From: Pyrenochaeta sp. MPI-SDFR-AT-0127
Lineage: Eukaryota; Ascomycota; Dothideomycetes; Pleosporales; Cucurbitariaceae
DNA length: 64,000 nucleotides
Assembly (NCBI GenBank): GCA_020747015.1
Contig: JAGTJM010000001.1
Coordinates: 186,001-250,000, forward strand
Direction: 5' to 3'
The position numbers and the translations under genes were made by a program. The notes beneath the pieces are model-generated. The model was not told the DNA's origin and did not search any database. It worked only from the letters and a program-made list of their open reading frames with translations. Positions 44,550 through 57,123 of the stretch are shown here, in pieces (position 1 is the stretch's first letter; the number at the start of each line of letters is the position of its first letter).

Positions 44550-47500
44550 TTATTCAGCCCCCCATTCTATCCGTATAACCTCCATGCCAACACCGCAGAG
44601 CAGAACTCTTGCATTCATTTCCTCGCCAGCATGATCCAAAACCGCTATACTAGACACATCTGCCACGTGTGTTTTAACCTTTGTGTGTCGTTTGACCCTC
44701 AAATAGTCCTCCATACTAGTCGTTTTTTGCTCTTGCGCTCCACTACCAACATCCTGAATTACCACTTCCCAGAGTCTTACCCACTCATCGTTGCCTGATG
44801 TCAGTATAAAGGTGCGAGATTCCCGCGTGATTATGGCACATGAAGTAATAGCGGAGCCGTGTGCGCGATTGACGAGTACCGGAGGACATGCGTAGGATGA
44901 AGCTGGCGCAGACGACGATGAAGATGCCGTTGTGCTCGCGAGCAAGAATGCTAGACTGCCATCGTCGCCACCGGATACGACAAGCATTGTATTCGTGCCC
45001 ATAATACACGATATCATGGACTTTGAGGAGTTCTGGTGGATTCTCGCCGGATGCTGCCAGCTCAGTGTGGACAAATTCGATGACTCCGCAGCTGGACTCT
45101 TCAATCCAGGAAGAAGATGCCATACTACTGCATGACCATCTGTTCCAGCTGTGAGGACTTTGTCGGTTGATAAGAAGATACATTGAGTTAGGCAAGATGT
45201 AAAGTAGATGCCTTTGGCAAGCGATTGCCACTTCACTGCAGCATCAGACGTGTAGCTGTAGACCTTTTTCCAGTTAGTTACACCGGATGAAGTTGAATTA
45301 AGAACATCTCACCTTCAAGCTGGAGTCCGAAAATACCATTGCTATAATGTAGGCACCATCGTGTCTCTTCGTTACGTCGAAAGACATAATCCGGAGATCT
45401 GCATGCTCACTTTCTGGGATGTATACATGTTCGCAGACAACGCCAATACCCAGGAATGGTGGTAATGCACGGACCCGCCAAACGTAGACTAAGATTTCGA
45501 ACACAGTTAGTGAGATGTTGCGTATAGGAAAAGAGAGAATACAAAACACATATCAGGTGAATCTGAAGAAGTTGTGCAACATCCACCAAGCCATGTTGGT
45601 TTCCTTGGGAATTACTCCAAATTCTTCATGATTTACCATGATATGTGAGTTGCTTGTACGTACATTCTTCACAGCCTCCGCTACTAAAAAGGTAGCGACC
45701 ATTTTCTGACCACTGCAGTTGCTGGATGCCGGTAGTATGTCGCCGTAATGTCATTCGACAGTTGATATCTCCTGCACTGTATTGGAACAGCTTAATATCT
45801 GTATCCTCGGCGCCTGTAGCTATAAAACGATTCGAACCTGTCGGATATCGCTCGGGCGACACTGTTACTGCTTTGATCTCCCGCCCATGGCCCCCGGAAC
45901 GAATCACAGTATGATTCGATCCTGTTTGACTGCAGATGTGCATTCCAGAGGCTCTTGTCCACACAAGAGTCCCACCACATGAGGATGAGCGAGGCTGGAA
46001 AGCCCAGCTTCTATGCGCGCCCCCAATCTCAACGCTCATAATCTCCTCTTCCAATGTGACATCGTATAAGACCCACTTCTTGTTCGAAAATCCGTGTACG
46101 AAGAGACGATCTTCGTGGAAGTAGAGCCCTTCAATATTAGGCCCAATGGGTAGAGTAAGATTGTGGGCCAATTCCACAGTATTAGTGGAAAGGTCAATGT
46201 AATGCACGGAGAGACGTCCGTCTCTTCCGACGGAGAGAAGGTGGCCAAGCGAAGATCCCGTGGAAGAAGCGTTCCATGCGAAATGAGTGACTGTTTCTTC
46301 GCCATGGACTTTATCGATTACTCTAAACAATGTAGCTCGACTTGTTCCTAGATCATCTGCTTGGAGTTTGTATACTGCTACTGAACCGCGACGAAACCCA
46401 AGGAAAAGATAGTTGCCGTGTGGGGTCTGTACATGTTTCATGCTCGTGATTAGAGATCCGGTCAACACGTCCGATATGGGGATGGCCAAAACGTTGCAAA
46501 CGTCGAGATCACGTTCATTGCTGAGATATAACAGCTGTGCTTCTTTCTGTCCAACAGGGGTGACCAGTAAAACCATAAGTTCTTGATCACAAGAGGAGGT
46601 ACATGTTGCAGCATGTAAATCCCCAACCTTTGTCCCTACAGAATGGATTTTTGTCAACGTGTTTGCTTTCCTGCGATACACATAAATACTTCCATTCGCA
46701 CCAGCAACAAAGGCCACGTTATTAAAAGGGCCGTTGGTACAAACAGAGTATCCGAAGAGATCTTCTGACTGGGCAACAATTTTTGACTCGTTGAGAATAC
46801 TTGATTGCCCATAGGATGATTCGAAGTGCAGGGAACCAACAAGTACTTTTCCGGAGTTGGTCGTAAACAAGATGGTAACCTCGTCGATGAAACAGTAGCT
46901 TCGAAAGAAATCGGCTTTCTTTGGAGACTTGCGTATGTCTTGAGATGACACCTTGTCAACCTGTATAGCAGATTGTACCAGTGACAAAACGTCATGTATG
47001 GTATAATCAGTGATAGTGTTTTTTCTTGAATTTGCGTTATTCAATGTCTGTAAGAATGGATGGGATGTTATTTTACTGTCAGCAGCACCGCAAACAATTT
47101 GCTGTGGCTGTACCGAGTGAGGAGCGACCGAGTTAGGAGAGATAGTCGACGCCCATATATTTTTCCCATTGTGGTGAGCGGCATACTCAATATGTATCAA
47201 CTTGTAAGGAAGTTCTGTGTCGTTATTTTCGTTTGGAACAAGTTTCCATAAACGTGAAGTTGCATCTTCTCCTGCTGATTGAAGGAAAAGTGATCCTTCA
47301 CATAGTGATGAGTCTAAGAACCGTACTGTCCAAACGCGCGACCCGTGTCCCCATCCGGTAGCAAGACAGTCATCGCTGGTGAAAGAATGTGCATCGAACG
47401 CTTCATTACTGAACCCGGTGTGATGAACCCTCGGACTTTCCAAGTTATTTTCTGGATCCGCTGAGGGGATGGCGGTCGAGGTTACATCAGACACATCCCA

Positions 47501-48357
47501 GATCCGGATGGTGCGGTCATCGCTACAACTGGCGATGACTCGCTTCAGTTGCTGACAGCATTCAGATGGTAGTTCTTGGGATATCCGGACACCAAAAACC
47601 GATCCCTCGTGACCAAGAAAGACGCGGTGTATGCGAGAAGCTGGCGAATCATGAAGAGCATGGGTCCATGACCAATACATGATCTCACCAAAAGCTGTGC
47701 CAGCAGCAACGAGAACCCGTTTTGAGGATTCCCAAAGTAGGTGGGCGGAGTATAGAATAGAACGAGAGCTTGATGTCAGTTCTGAGATGGCGACTGTGAA
47801 GATACTACTACCTATGGTCAGCATGTACATTTGTATGAGTAGAAAGAGGATAAACATCATTTCATACCCGCTGTAACACTCTATTGACACTTCTAATAAT
47901 GCATTGTGGGCCGTCACAGCAGCACAAATACCCTTGTGATACTCGGACTCATCTTCAAGGGTTTTCGGGCGAGGAGCAAGGTCAAGTATCCAGTCTGAAG
48001 CCTTTCCTATACCAGAAAGATATACTTTGAGTGCATCGTCATCTTGGCCATCTGCAGCAAACCCGACTTCAAGGGCGCGGACGAAACGCCCTCCCCAAAT
48101 GACGAGCTTAGTTACATGATCGCGTTCTTCGGAGTACACAGATATTCCATGCACTGCTTGGGCCTTGAATACACGCCTTGAAGAAATATATCGGGAGTCT
48201 TTGGCGTTATAAAACCGTAGAAATGGTCCTTCTGCAGCTATCAAAAGAGCGCCACAAGAGGCTAATGCCGTCACTGGGATGCGAGTGCATTCATGCTGGT
48301 TAGATTAGCCAAGATTTACAAATGGTCACAAATGCTTACCTGAAGAACTGGTGACAT
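44550..48357 (-). CDS. RTT10: WD40 protein WDR6/Rtt10 (Trm734)
   Basis: WD-repeat protein; in yeast it partners Trm7 for 2'-O-methylation of the tRNA anticodon loop. A tiny first exon (ATG 48357, MSPVLQ) is spliced to HECTRIPVTALASCGALLIA. The main exon has blades such as HEGSVFGVRISQELP, VIASCSDDRTIRIWDVSD, GWGHGSRVWTVRFL, FIATGAEDTDIKLFQY and LQWSENGRYLFSSGG. A middle exon (VYVWRVRALPPFLG) and last exon (TAGTDGHAVVWHLL, LTSGNDEWVRLWEV) finish at 44550. The TIRIWD and RLWEV ends are classic WD repeats. Total about 1,180 residues, matching the family. Assignment to WDR6 rests on length, repeat layout and the GHGSRVW segment. Confidence 0.85.
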
Positions 48358-48583
48358 TTGCGAAAAATTGTCGCACGCGAGATTGGAGCTCATGATTGAA
48401 ATTTGGTGTTGAGTCAGCCCCACCTACGAGAGTGGCGGGGTCAATGACGGAGCTTCGAACCGTCCCGCGAAATTTATACATCGCATTGCGCTCAGCACTC
48501 AACACACTTACAGCCGCAGAGACTGAAAACATTTCCTTAAGCTACACTGAGCTCGATTCGGACCTTCTTCATACGACTTCAAG
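48358..48583. promoter_or_regulatory. Shared divergent promoter (WDR6 / PBDC1)
   Basis: Only 226 bp lies between the two start codons, which point apart, so both core promoters must be here. No specific motif assigned. Confidence 0.55.
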
Positions 48584-49209
48584 ATGTCTCTCGCCGGGCC
48601 AGCAGGCACAACCCTCAATGCAGAGGACACTGAAAACTTTGAGGATGTAAGTTGCGACAGCCTTGGAACAAATCGACATTTAACATTAACGCTGTGCTTA
48701 GATCGAGAAGCAATTCGCCGTCAAAGGTGCGCGAAAGTCATCATACGACGGTCGGTCAACACCGCTAACGCGAGCGCGCAGTTGTACAGCACATGGAAAC
48801 ATACTGGAACATACTCGAGAAAGTTCCCGGCTCCAAGCTCCGCCTCACCAAGTTCGACGACGAGATCCTTGAGCACTTCAAGAGAGACTTCCCCGAGTTC
48901 GACGCATCGGCCACAATAAATGAGGATGAGATGAAGAGCAAGGAGGGCAAGGAGCGATGGCGCAAATTCATTGCCGAGTACGAAAAGAAAGTGGAGGACT
49001 ACAACTTCGGGGCCATGCTTCGAGCAAGTCCGAAAATAGAATACAGCGAGACAGGAACAATATTTGCGGTGCGCATGCAGTTCTACGCTGTCGAAATCGC
49101 GCGGTAAGTCACACTGCACACAAGGGGCACCCCTCACGCTGATTTCGATAGCAATCGTGAAGGGCTCAACGACTGGATATACGAGAAGGCACATCCGGAA
49201 GGCAAATAA
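48584..49209 (+). CDS. PBDC1: PBDC1 / Ypl225w-like protein (eEF1A folding chaperone)
   Basis: Small conserved protein; yeast Ypl225w (Chp1) is known as a dedicated co-translational chaperone for eEF1A. Four exons: MSLAGPAGTTLNAEDTENFE-D, IEKQFAVK, VVQHMETYWNILEKVPGSKL through FAVRMQFYAVEIAR, and NREGLNDWIYEKAHPEGK. The third exon holds the family hallmarks LRLTKFDDEILEHFKRDFPE, EGKERWRKFIAEYEKKVEDY and NFGAMLRA. Introns: GTAAGT..CTTAG, GTGCGC..GCGCAG and GTAAGT..GATAG, all frame-keeping. About 155 residues, the normal size. The name 'polysaccharide biosynthesis domain' for this family is historical and misleading. Confidence 0.9.
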
Positions 49210-49851
49210 ACACTCCAGGACGAGTCTTCCAAAATTATGTGTTATAGCTTACCGGCGGCACAGTGATATGCAAGTGCGCAACGCATTCAACGTTGGAGTT
49301 CCAACTTGTCTGCGTGGACCGCTCGCGCTGTGATTATGGCCTTTGTTCTACTGTGCCGTTCGATTCATACCCAGCTTCAAAAGTCATCCGTTATGTAAAG
49401 TATCAATCCGATAGACAGTAGTAGATAGATTACGCTGGAGCGGACAGTGTAATCGGGTATTTCTATCTCATACACGTTGCGGTCTCCAATTCTGTTGCAC
49501 GCAGAAAAGTGTATGTAACGAGCCAAGGTATCAGCGTACTTCGTACAATCTCTCGATTCGCAATTTGAAATCTTTGTTTAAAGTCTCGCACTAGATCATC
49601 TTACTAGTTTGTCCTGCTACGTAAAGGGATTTTAGGGCTCCTTGCTGGGTCTAACCACTGCTGGCTGACGAACAATGGTAAGGACTCCATACAAAGAGTC
49701 TTTTAAAGGCATCTACCACGCTATTTGCGCCAGCGTACACCATCCCACATATGGCTATTCCTTACTTTCGCCCTCATATCTTGTTTATGTCATTTTCCTA
49801 CTCTCGCAATTGTTCACTCTTTCTCCCAACACGCAGTTCAACCCAACCGTC
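49210..49851. other. Intergenic, STE6 promoter
   Basis: 640 bp between two plus-strand genes. An in-frame ATG at 49675 could extend the transporter by 59 residues, but that segment (SVHHPTYGYSLLSPSYL) is not family-like. I treat it as 5' leader. Confidence 0.5.
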
Positions 49852-52800
49852 ATGACAACTTCCTCTGCCATTAGTGCGGATGAGCACGAGAAAAAGGCAG
49901 TCAGTGATGATGAAGAGCAAAACCAAGTCTTGCAGGAAGGTTGGAAAGCACTGTTCGGCTTCACTACCAAAAAGCATCTTTATGTGCTTTCTGGTGCTCT
50001 GCTGGGTGCTTTTGTTGCCGCCACCACGCTTCCCGTTTTCGCAATCGTATACGGCCTCATCTTTCGCGAGTACACAGACTACGGCGCTGGGAAGATAGAT
50101 AGCAGCAAGCTTCTGAGTGGTGTTGCCAAATATTGCGTAATACTTGCCGGTATTGCATCGCTAAACTGGATTGCCAACAGCTTCTTTTTCTTCTTTTTCC
50201 TCTTTTTTGGTGAGCTCCAGGCAAGAAGCGCCCGCAATCGGATCTTCGATGCTCTCATCCAAAAGGATATGGCGTGGTATGACACACGAGGGACAGGTAT
50301 CGCGGCATTTCTACCAGCGATTCAAATGTGAGCAAAAAAATACTTACAGTCATTCAAGGACCTCTATCCTTGACTGACCATTTCAGGCACATTCGCGATC
50401 TTCAATTATCGGTATCCTCGCCATTCGGCGAAGGAGTGCAATGCATCATCCAAGGGTTAGCCGCTTTAGGAGTCGCTTTCTACTACTCTTGGAACCTCAC
50501 ACTCGTCATCATATGCACCGTTCCGCTCATATATCTCGTTCAAGCGTTTGTAGCGGCTCGGCTGTCAATGTGGGCACATGAACAAGCGGAAAAACTCCAA
50601 CACGCCTTGAAATTCGTCACAGGCGCAATCCACAACATCGAGACGGTGAAATGTTTCAATGGAGAACAATATGAACTCCAAACGTTCACACATATTGCTT
50701 CTCTTGCAGCAGGTCTGTATAAGCGCGTAGCAAACCTTAGGTCTATGCAAATTGGCATTATGCAATTCTTCACTCTCAGTGTATTCTTCCAGGGATTCTG
50801 GTACGGAAGCTACCTTATCAATTCGGGAAAAAGAGATGCTGGACAGGTCATAACAACTTTCTGGGCCGCATTGATGGCTATTCAGGGTATCACAGGATTC
50901 TTGCCACAGTTCATCGTTTTGCAAAAAGGCAAGATGGCAGGGGCACAGCTCAGGTTGCTAATGAAACAAATTTCGAAAAGTGATCAGCAGCAAGAAATCA
51001 AAGGTCGACTAAGGCCTGCCAAATGTCCAGGGGATCTTGAGTTCCGACATGTAAGTGCCATCCCACTGCTTTTAGAGAACCAATCTTACTAGTGAGGTAA
51101 CCTTTTCGTACCCTACAAGAAAGGATGAGATCGCTATTCGCGACATTTCGCTGTTCTTGCCCGCTGGAGAGACTACTTTTGTCATTGGGGCAAGTGGCTC
51201 TGGGAAAAGCACTCTGGGCCAGCTGATTGTACGTTTCTACCAGCCGTCCTCAGGCCAAATCTATCTGGACGGCGCTTCGCTTGACACGTTAGATGTTCAA
51301 TGGCTCCGAGAAAATGTCACTCTTGTCGAGCAACACAGCGTTCTGTTCAACGACACTGTTCGCAACAATGTTGCATTGGGCAAGAGGGATAAAGCTGTCA
51401 GCACCCAGGACATTCGAGACGCAATCAGATTTGCCATGTTGGAGCCGATGATTCAAGACCTACCCAATGGGCTGGATACTCAACTTGGTATGCAAGGAAG
51501 CGCGTTGAGCGGCGGTCAAAAACAGAGAATAGCACTGGCTCGTGCCAGGATTCGCGATGCTCCGGTGTTGATACTGGATGAGTCAACCAGTGCTCTCGAT
51601 TATATTACGAGAGCTGCGATTCTTCAATCCATTCGAGAGTGGCGCAAAGGGAAAACTACAATCGTCATCACTCATGACATATCTCAAATTGGACCTGACG
51701 ACTTTCTTTATCTGTTGGACAATGCTCAACTGGTTCAAGAGGGGTACCGGAAAGAACTTGAGGCTCAGCCTGGGGCGTTCCAGTCCTTCCTTGCCTCTCA
51801 CGATGAAGACCAAATTTACAGAGGAACAGACGATGAAGAAGACTTGGACACAGAGGACGAGGCAGACGCAATCATGTCCCTTTATGATGAGTCCTGGAGC
51901 CTTACTACTCCGATGCATCGCCCGAAGTCTGCTGTTCTTTTTGGAGAAAACGTTCTGCAGCCGTTCTTCAGACGGGGCCGAGATTCTTGGGCTGGCAGTA
52001 TGAAAGTCAATCCAGAGCAGCAATTCACCAGACAGGAGTACGAAGAGGGAAAACATGACGCACGAAAAAGCTGGGTAGAAACTACCTCCAGAGCTTCAAA
52101 CGCTAGTGCGGGCATGTCTCGATCTGCGCCTCCCGTTTCCGCGACTACTACATACGGCTCAAGGCCAGGTTCCCGGTCCTCACTATATGTTCGCTCATCA
52201 GCAATCTATTCACAAGATCAATTTCTTCCCATGACAAGCTCATTCGGACCCCGACCGCGGTCGACAATTTCATCACGACCAATGTCACAGCGATATCCTC
52301 ACAAACCATCAGTCCTGGACACTCAAACTGAACGCCTGGGGGAGCCAGGAAATCGACCAAGGCGCCAGAAGTTTCTTGAGAAAATGAGACTTTCCAAACA
52401 GCAAATGAACGCAGAGAAAGAGAGTGTTTCCGCTGGCTCCCTCCCCATCATCAAAATCTTCCAGTCTGTATGGACCTACATAGATTGGCGCACACGCCTC
52501 ATTCTTTTTGAGGCAGTCTTCTGCGCAGTCATCCATTCCGCCGCTACACCAGTGTTTGCCTGGGTTTTTGCACAATTGCTGGCAACGTTCTATAACCCGG
52601 GAGATCAGGCACGACGGGCACTCATGTATGCTTTATCAATCCTCGCTATTGCAGCCACCGATGGTGTTGCAAACTACTTGATGTTCTTTCTCTCGGACTC
52701 GGTTGCACAATCATGGGCTCTAGCACTCAAGACCGAAGCTATGAGACGCATCTTAATGCAGCCCAGGGAATTCTTCGACCGTGAAGAGAACAGTGTATCG

Positions 52801-54378
52801 CGGCTCGCCGAAACACTGGATCACTTTGCTGAGGAAGCTCGAAATCTCCCTGGTAGGTTTGGTTGCATATTCCTTGTCGTCATCCTCATGATCAGCATCT
52901 CTATCATGTGGAGTTTGGTCACGTCGTGGAAATTGGCACTTGTTGCTCTCGCAACAGCGCCCATACTTTTTGCAATCACAAAGAGCTACAACATGATCAG
53001 TAGCCGGTGGGAGCGATTCTCAAATGACGCGGACGACAAGGTGGGCCAGTTACTGCACGAGACTTTCGTCAATATCCGAACGGTGCGGTGCCTCGCTCTT
53101 GAAGACCACTTCCGGAAAAAATTCAGGGCGGGAACTACTGCTGCAATTAATGTCGGCATCAAGCGAGCCCTGTATTCGGGGGCAATCTTCGGGCTCAACT
53201 TCGCTGGTGCTTTATTTGTCGCCAATCTGCTATTCTGGTATGGTGCTGTGCTTGTTGCAAGCGATCAATACACGGTGACGCAGATCATGGAGACGTTTTT
53301 GATACTCATGCTCAGTATCAATCATGTTGCCCAGATGGCAAGCTATATAACACAAGTCAACATGTCCAGAGACGCGGGCTCCCGTCTGCTTCGTCTGGCT
53401 AGATTACCGACAACCTCACACGAACTAACGGGCACAACGCAGTTACAGAAAGCTGGCGACATCAGCTTCAACAACGTCAACTTCACATATCCGACTCGAA
53501 AGGGCCATCAAGTCTTGAAAAATATCTCCTTCAACATTCCCGAAGGGAGTTGTACTGCTATTGTTGGATCTTCGGGGTCTGGAAAGTCTACCATTGCCGC
53601 TCTGCTGCTCAAACTCTATCAAACTGACTCAAATGCTTTCTCTTCATCCCATATCTCGAATCTCACCATATCAAACAACGATATAAATGGCCTTCACACG
53701 ACTACTCTACGTTCTCGTATAGCCATCGTCTCGCAAACCGCCGTTCTCTTCCCCGGCACCATCGGGGAAAATATTGCTTATGGCCTATCTACACAGTCCC
53801 TGCTTGCCTCCATAGATAACATCAGAGCCGCGGCGAGCGCAGCAGGAATAAGCGAGTTCATCGACAGTCTACCCCAGGGCTACAACACGCTCGTCGGCGA
53901 AGGCGGGACAGGACTATCTGGCGGCCAAGCACAGCGCATCGCCATTGCGCGCGCTCTCATCCGGGAGCCAGACATTCTGATTCTGGATGAAGCAACCAGC
54001 GCCCTCGACGTAGCATCTGCAAGCTTAATCCGCGACACAATTCGTAACCTCGTGCGCTCCCCCAAAAATTCTCGCCAGCCACTCTCGCCCATCCCATCGT
54101 CTCCCACATCGCCACGCTCACGCTCTGGTGGCTATTGGGATGATCAGGACTGGTTGACTGGGTATGGTCAGGTGGCGTCAATGCCAAATGTTAAAGGTAA
54201 AGAGCGCAGCAGGCAAATGACTGTCATCATAATCACGCATGCGAGGGAGATGATGGCAATTGCAGAACACATCATCATGTTGGATAATGGACGTGTGGTT
54301 GAGGAGGGCAGTTTTGTGGAGTTGAGGAGAAAGAGGGGAGGGGCTTTTAGTCGGTTGTTGAGAGGAGAGAGGGAGTGA
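49852..54378 (+). CDS. STE6: Full-size ABC exporter, Ste6/ABCB type
   Basis: TMD-NBD-TMD-NBD transporter, best match to the a-factor-type lipopeptide pheromone exporter Ste6. Exons 49852-50327, 50387-51050 and 51097-54378, about 1,470 residues. NBD1: Walker A GASGSGKS, signature LSGGQKQRIALARA, Walker B VLILDESTSALD, H-loop TIVITHD. NBD2: GSSGSGKS, LSGGQAQRIAIARA, ILILDEATSALD, VIIITHAREM. TMD1 contains a run of aromatic residues (FFFFFFLFFGELQARSARNR). The two halves are joined by a 200-residue disordered, Ser/Arg-rich linker. An insertion (SPKNSRQPLSPIPSSPTSPR) sits between Walker B and the H-loop of NBD2, typical of fungal Ste6. Membrane protein; substrate is inferred. Confidence 0.9.
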
Positions 54379-55192
54379 TAGAGTGTGGTACCAGGGGGTT
54401 GCATCGAGTATCAGGTAGGTAATTGAGTTACCGTTTCTTGAGTCTACGATATTTGGTTCGTTGAATATCGATAAGTCACTCGATGACTTCTACTGTGAGG
54501 CAATGATCGAATATGCCTAGTAGTGTTGCGTCACCATAATAAAGATTTAGTCAAAAACAAAAGTATACATTTCTCTTTACTACAGCTACCAGTATTTCAC
54601 CAACTCAAGTGTTACACAACGCAGAAATCAAACAACTCCCTCCTGGCCTGGGTGAACAAGGAGGCAAACCAAGCCAGATCCATTGAGAGAGTAAAGAATC
54701 TGGGACAGGTTTGCCAACATACAGATCCTCCGGAAAAAGGATGAGATATGAGCGTCTCCAAAAAGAGAGATTCGAGTTGCGCAATCTGGTGAAAACAAGT
54801 AAAATAAAATAAAGGAAATAGACGAGAAAACTGCAGAGATATGGGCGTATCAGTCGCACACCTCTCCTAGTTGTAATCGTAAGGAGTCCGTATCGACGTC
54901 ATCAAAGGTGAACTTGAAGCGACAGTGAGATGACTTGGAGTCAGATATAGTAGGGCATGATGCTCCTTCATAAGTTAACTTCCATGGACCGGTTTCAAAA
55001 GTCGTTGCCGTCTTTTGTGCCCTTCTGCGAAAAGGGGTTGTCGCGCCGCGTTTAGGGGCTGTTCCCGATTGAAGTTTCATGGTTTGGTATCGGTTCCTGG
55101 TGTGGAATCATAGACTGTTCCATGCCGAGCATGTTGGAATACAATGGTGTGTTTCGAGTAGCGTGTTCTACTTGACGCTCATCACCACATGC
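54379..55192. other. Intergenic with one doubtful small ORF
   Basis: Between convergent genes. A 76-codon ATG-started minus frame at 54850-55080 (MKLQSGTAPKRGATTPFRRR..) is compositionally protein-like and ends in FKFTFDDVDTDSLRLQLGEV. No family recognised. It might be a small gene; confidence for it alone is about 0.25. Confidence 0.4.
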
Positions 55193-56622
55193 CTAGTTAG
55201 GTTCCCACAGCTTCCTCCTTACGCCGCCACGGACTGGACCCACTTTGGGAGCAGGACGAGCGAAAGAGTTGGGGTCGATGGGCTGGTTTGGATCATGACG
55301 GGGAGCAGATGGAGCTCGGAGGGTTGGGCCTGGAGGAACGTACGCGCCGCGTGGTGCAAAGTTGCCACGGCCGCGGAAAGTGGGTCCGCCGCGACCTCGA
55401 GGAGGCATATGTCCTCCACGGCCGCCGCGAGGAGAGTGATGCTGACTAGTCCGCCCGAAGTCGTTGGGATCGAAGACACGCTGGCTGTTGGTAGTAGTTG
55501 CTGCTGCTGCTGGGCCACGGGGAACACGTTGGAAGAGTACGACATCTTCATCGTCTGAGTCCTCGGTCTTGCGTTCAGTCGCAGGACTGGACTTGGGCCG
55601 CTCAGTGACCTTTGGTGTTGTTTGCGGGTGCGGGTGCTCTTTCGCAGCAATCGACTCAACCTCGAGTTTGTGCATGGTCAAATGATTCTTGAATTCACGG
55701 TCCTCGCGAGCGACAGCGTCGCGAAGCTGCTCCAAGCGCTTGGCTCGGATGCCGAATTTCTGTGCAATTGCCTGCTTGGTGGTGTCGTTGGTAAGGAGGA
55801 TGAAGGATTCGAGGGCTGCATCAGGGTTGATTTCCTTGTTGATGCGCCACATGATATGATTGAAGAGGGGCTGGAGGTAGATGGGTACAGCGCTCTTGGG
55901 CGACTTTTCTGCACGAGCAATCTCGACGCTATTGCGGGCGGTGCGATCAGGAGACTCCATAATCAAAGACGCAGGCTTCTCCTGGTGTATGGTTTCGCTT
56001 GGAGACTTGAAGTCCTTGCTCATGAACGACTTTGGCGATTCTGGTGTCCTCGGTGCATCATCGAAGCTGTGCGTCGAGCTCATGGAGGTTTCGTCGGATA
56101 CGTCAAGCGCGGTGAAGGAGCTTTCCAGATCCTCGTGGTAGTCATCCTCGTCTGACTCACTGTCTTCCATGGACAGCAAAGTCTCGGGTAGCAGAAAGCG
56201 TTCCACCTCGTCCCATGTGGTGTATACTTCTTCGACGCCCTCGAGCTGGACACGGTTGGCTACTTCGACGGCGGGAATGGACGTGACTTCATCGAGCCAC
56301 TTGACGGCTTCGCGAGCATCGGCGTTGATGCGCTCATCGCCTTTCTTGAGGCGGTGCAGCTGGGTGAGTGCTGGCAGGATTGTCAGTGCGGGGGACCAGC
56401 AAGCAAGCATACTGTCCATGGCATACTGTGGAGAGGTACATATAGGCGTATAGAACCCTGCGAGATCCACTTGCGGATGCCGTCTCGGGTGCTTTTCTTC
56501 ACGCCGGCGATCAAGGCGGTGTCGTCGACGATACAGTTGAAGATCTTGCGCTGCGGCGGCTCGGGTGCGCGCATGGCCGTGTCGGCCTTGTTGGGCCGCG
56601 GCGGGAAGGTGCTTCGACGCAT
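55193..56622 (-). CDS. PIN-like domain protein with RGG/RG tail
   Basis: Probable RNA-binding or ribonuclease-like protein. Exon 1 (56622 to about 56448) encodes RKIFNCIVDDTALIAGVKKS and RLYVPLH; a ~50 bp intron (GTATGC..CCAG) joins it to TLTQLHRLKKGDERINADAR. This is a PIN-like fold start with Asp residues in IVDDTAL and INADAREA. A central acidic, Ser-rich region (ESDEDDYHEDLE) and a helical segment (IYLQPLFNHIMWRINKEINP) follow. The C-terminus is RGG/RG-rich (SPRGGRGGHMPPRGRGGPTF, RGRGNFAPRG) and ends RRKLWEPN. About 450 residues. Whether the acidic tetrad needed for nuclease activity is complete cannot be judged. Confidence 0.75.
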
Positions 56623-57123
56623 CGCTGGCAGCGCGCCTTGCGAGCGAGAGAGATTGGTGTGATAGCGAGTAGTGGTGTGTTTTGCGGGAGGTTTGTGTGG
56701 ATATTGGCTTGTGAACCGCGGGCGTGGGATGGGCTGTCTTAGGTGTGGGTTTGTTGGGCGCAAGAACAATCCATTTGGTCGGCGCAAGAGTCTCAGGGCG
56801 TGGGCATTATGTGTGAGCCGAATTGTCGCGGCACTTGAGCGAGTGATTCAGTCTTGGTCATGACGCAGAGGCTCATAGTCAGAGGGGCGTGACCGCGAGG
56901 TTGGGCAAGTGAAGTTCGGAGCCCGCATCATCAATCGAAATCAGTAATGAGGTGCTCAGGCCAGGCGGGCAGTCTGCGCCACAACATTCACAGCCACACT
57001 ATTGCTCGAGCGGCGGGAGCAGCCAGTCGACCGACGGCTTTTGCGTTGCAGAGTTTATGTAGTAACATGGCCAGCGCTGCTAAGGACCAGGACACAGAGC
57101 CGATTCTGTGACTCATAAACGCC
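56623..57123. other. Intergenic, nothing recognised
   Basis: 500 bp holding the promoter of the PIN-like gene and the 3' flank of the TRAX gene, both minus. GC-balanced, no repeats. Confidence 0.5.

Noticed and set aside
45825..45840. B-box-like GGTTCGAATC on minus
   Set aside because: Inside the WDR6 coding sequence, no partner A box or cloverleaf.
49675..49851. N-terminal extension of the Ste6-type transporter
   Set aside because: The extra 59 residues are unlike the family, and the ATG at 49852 gives a normal start.
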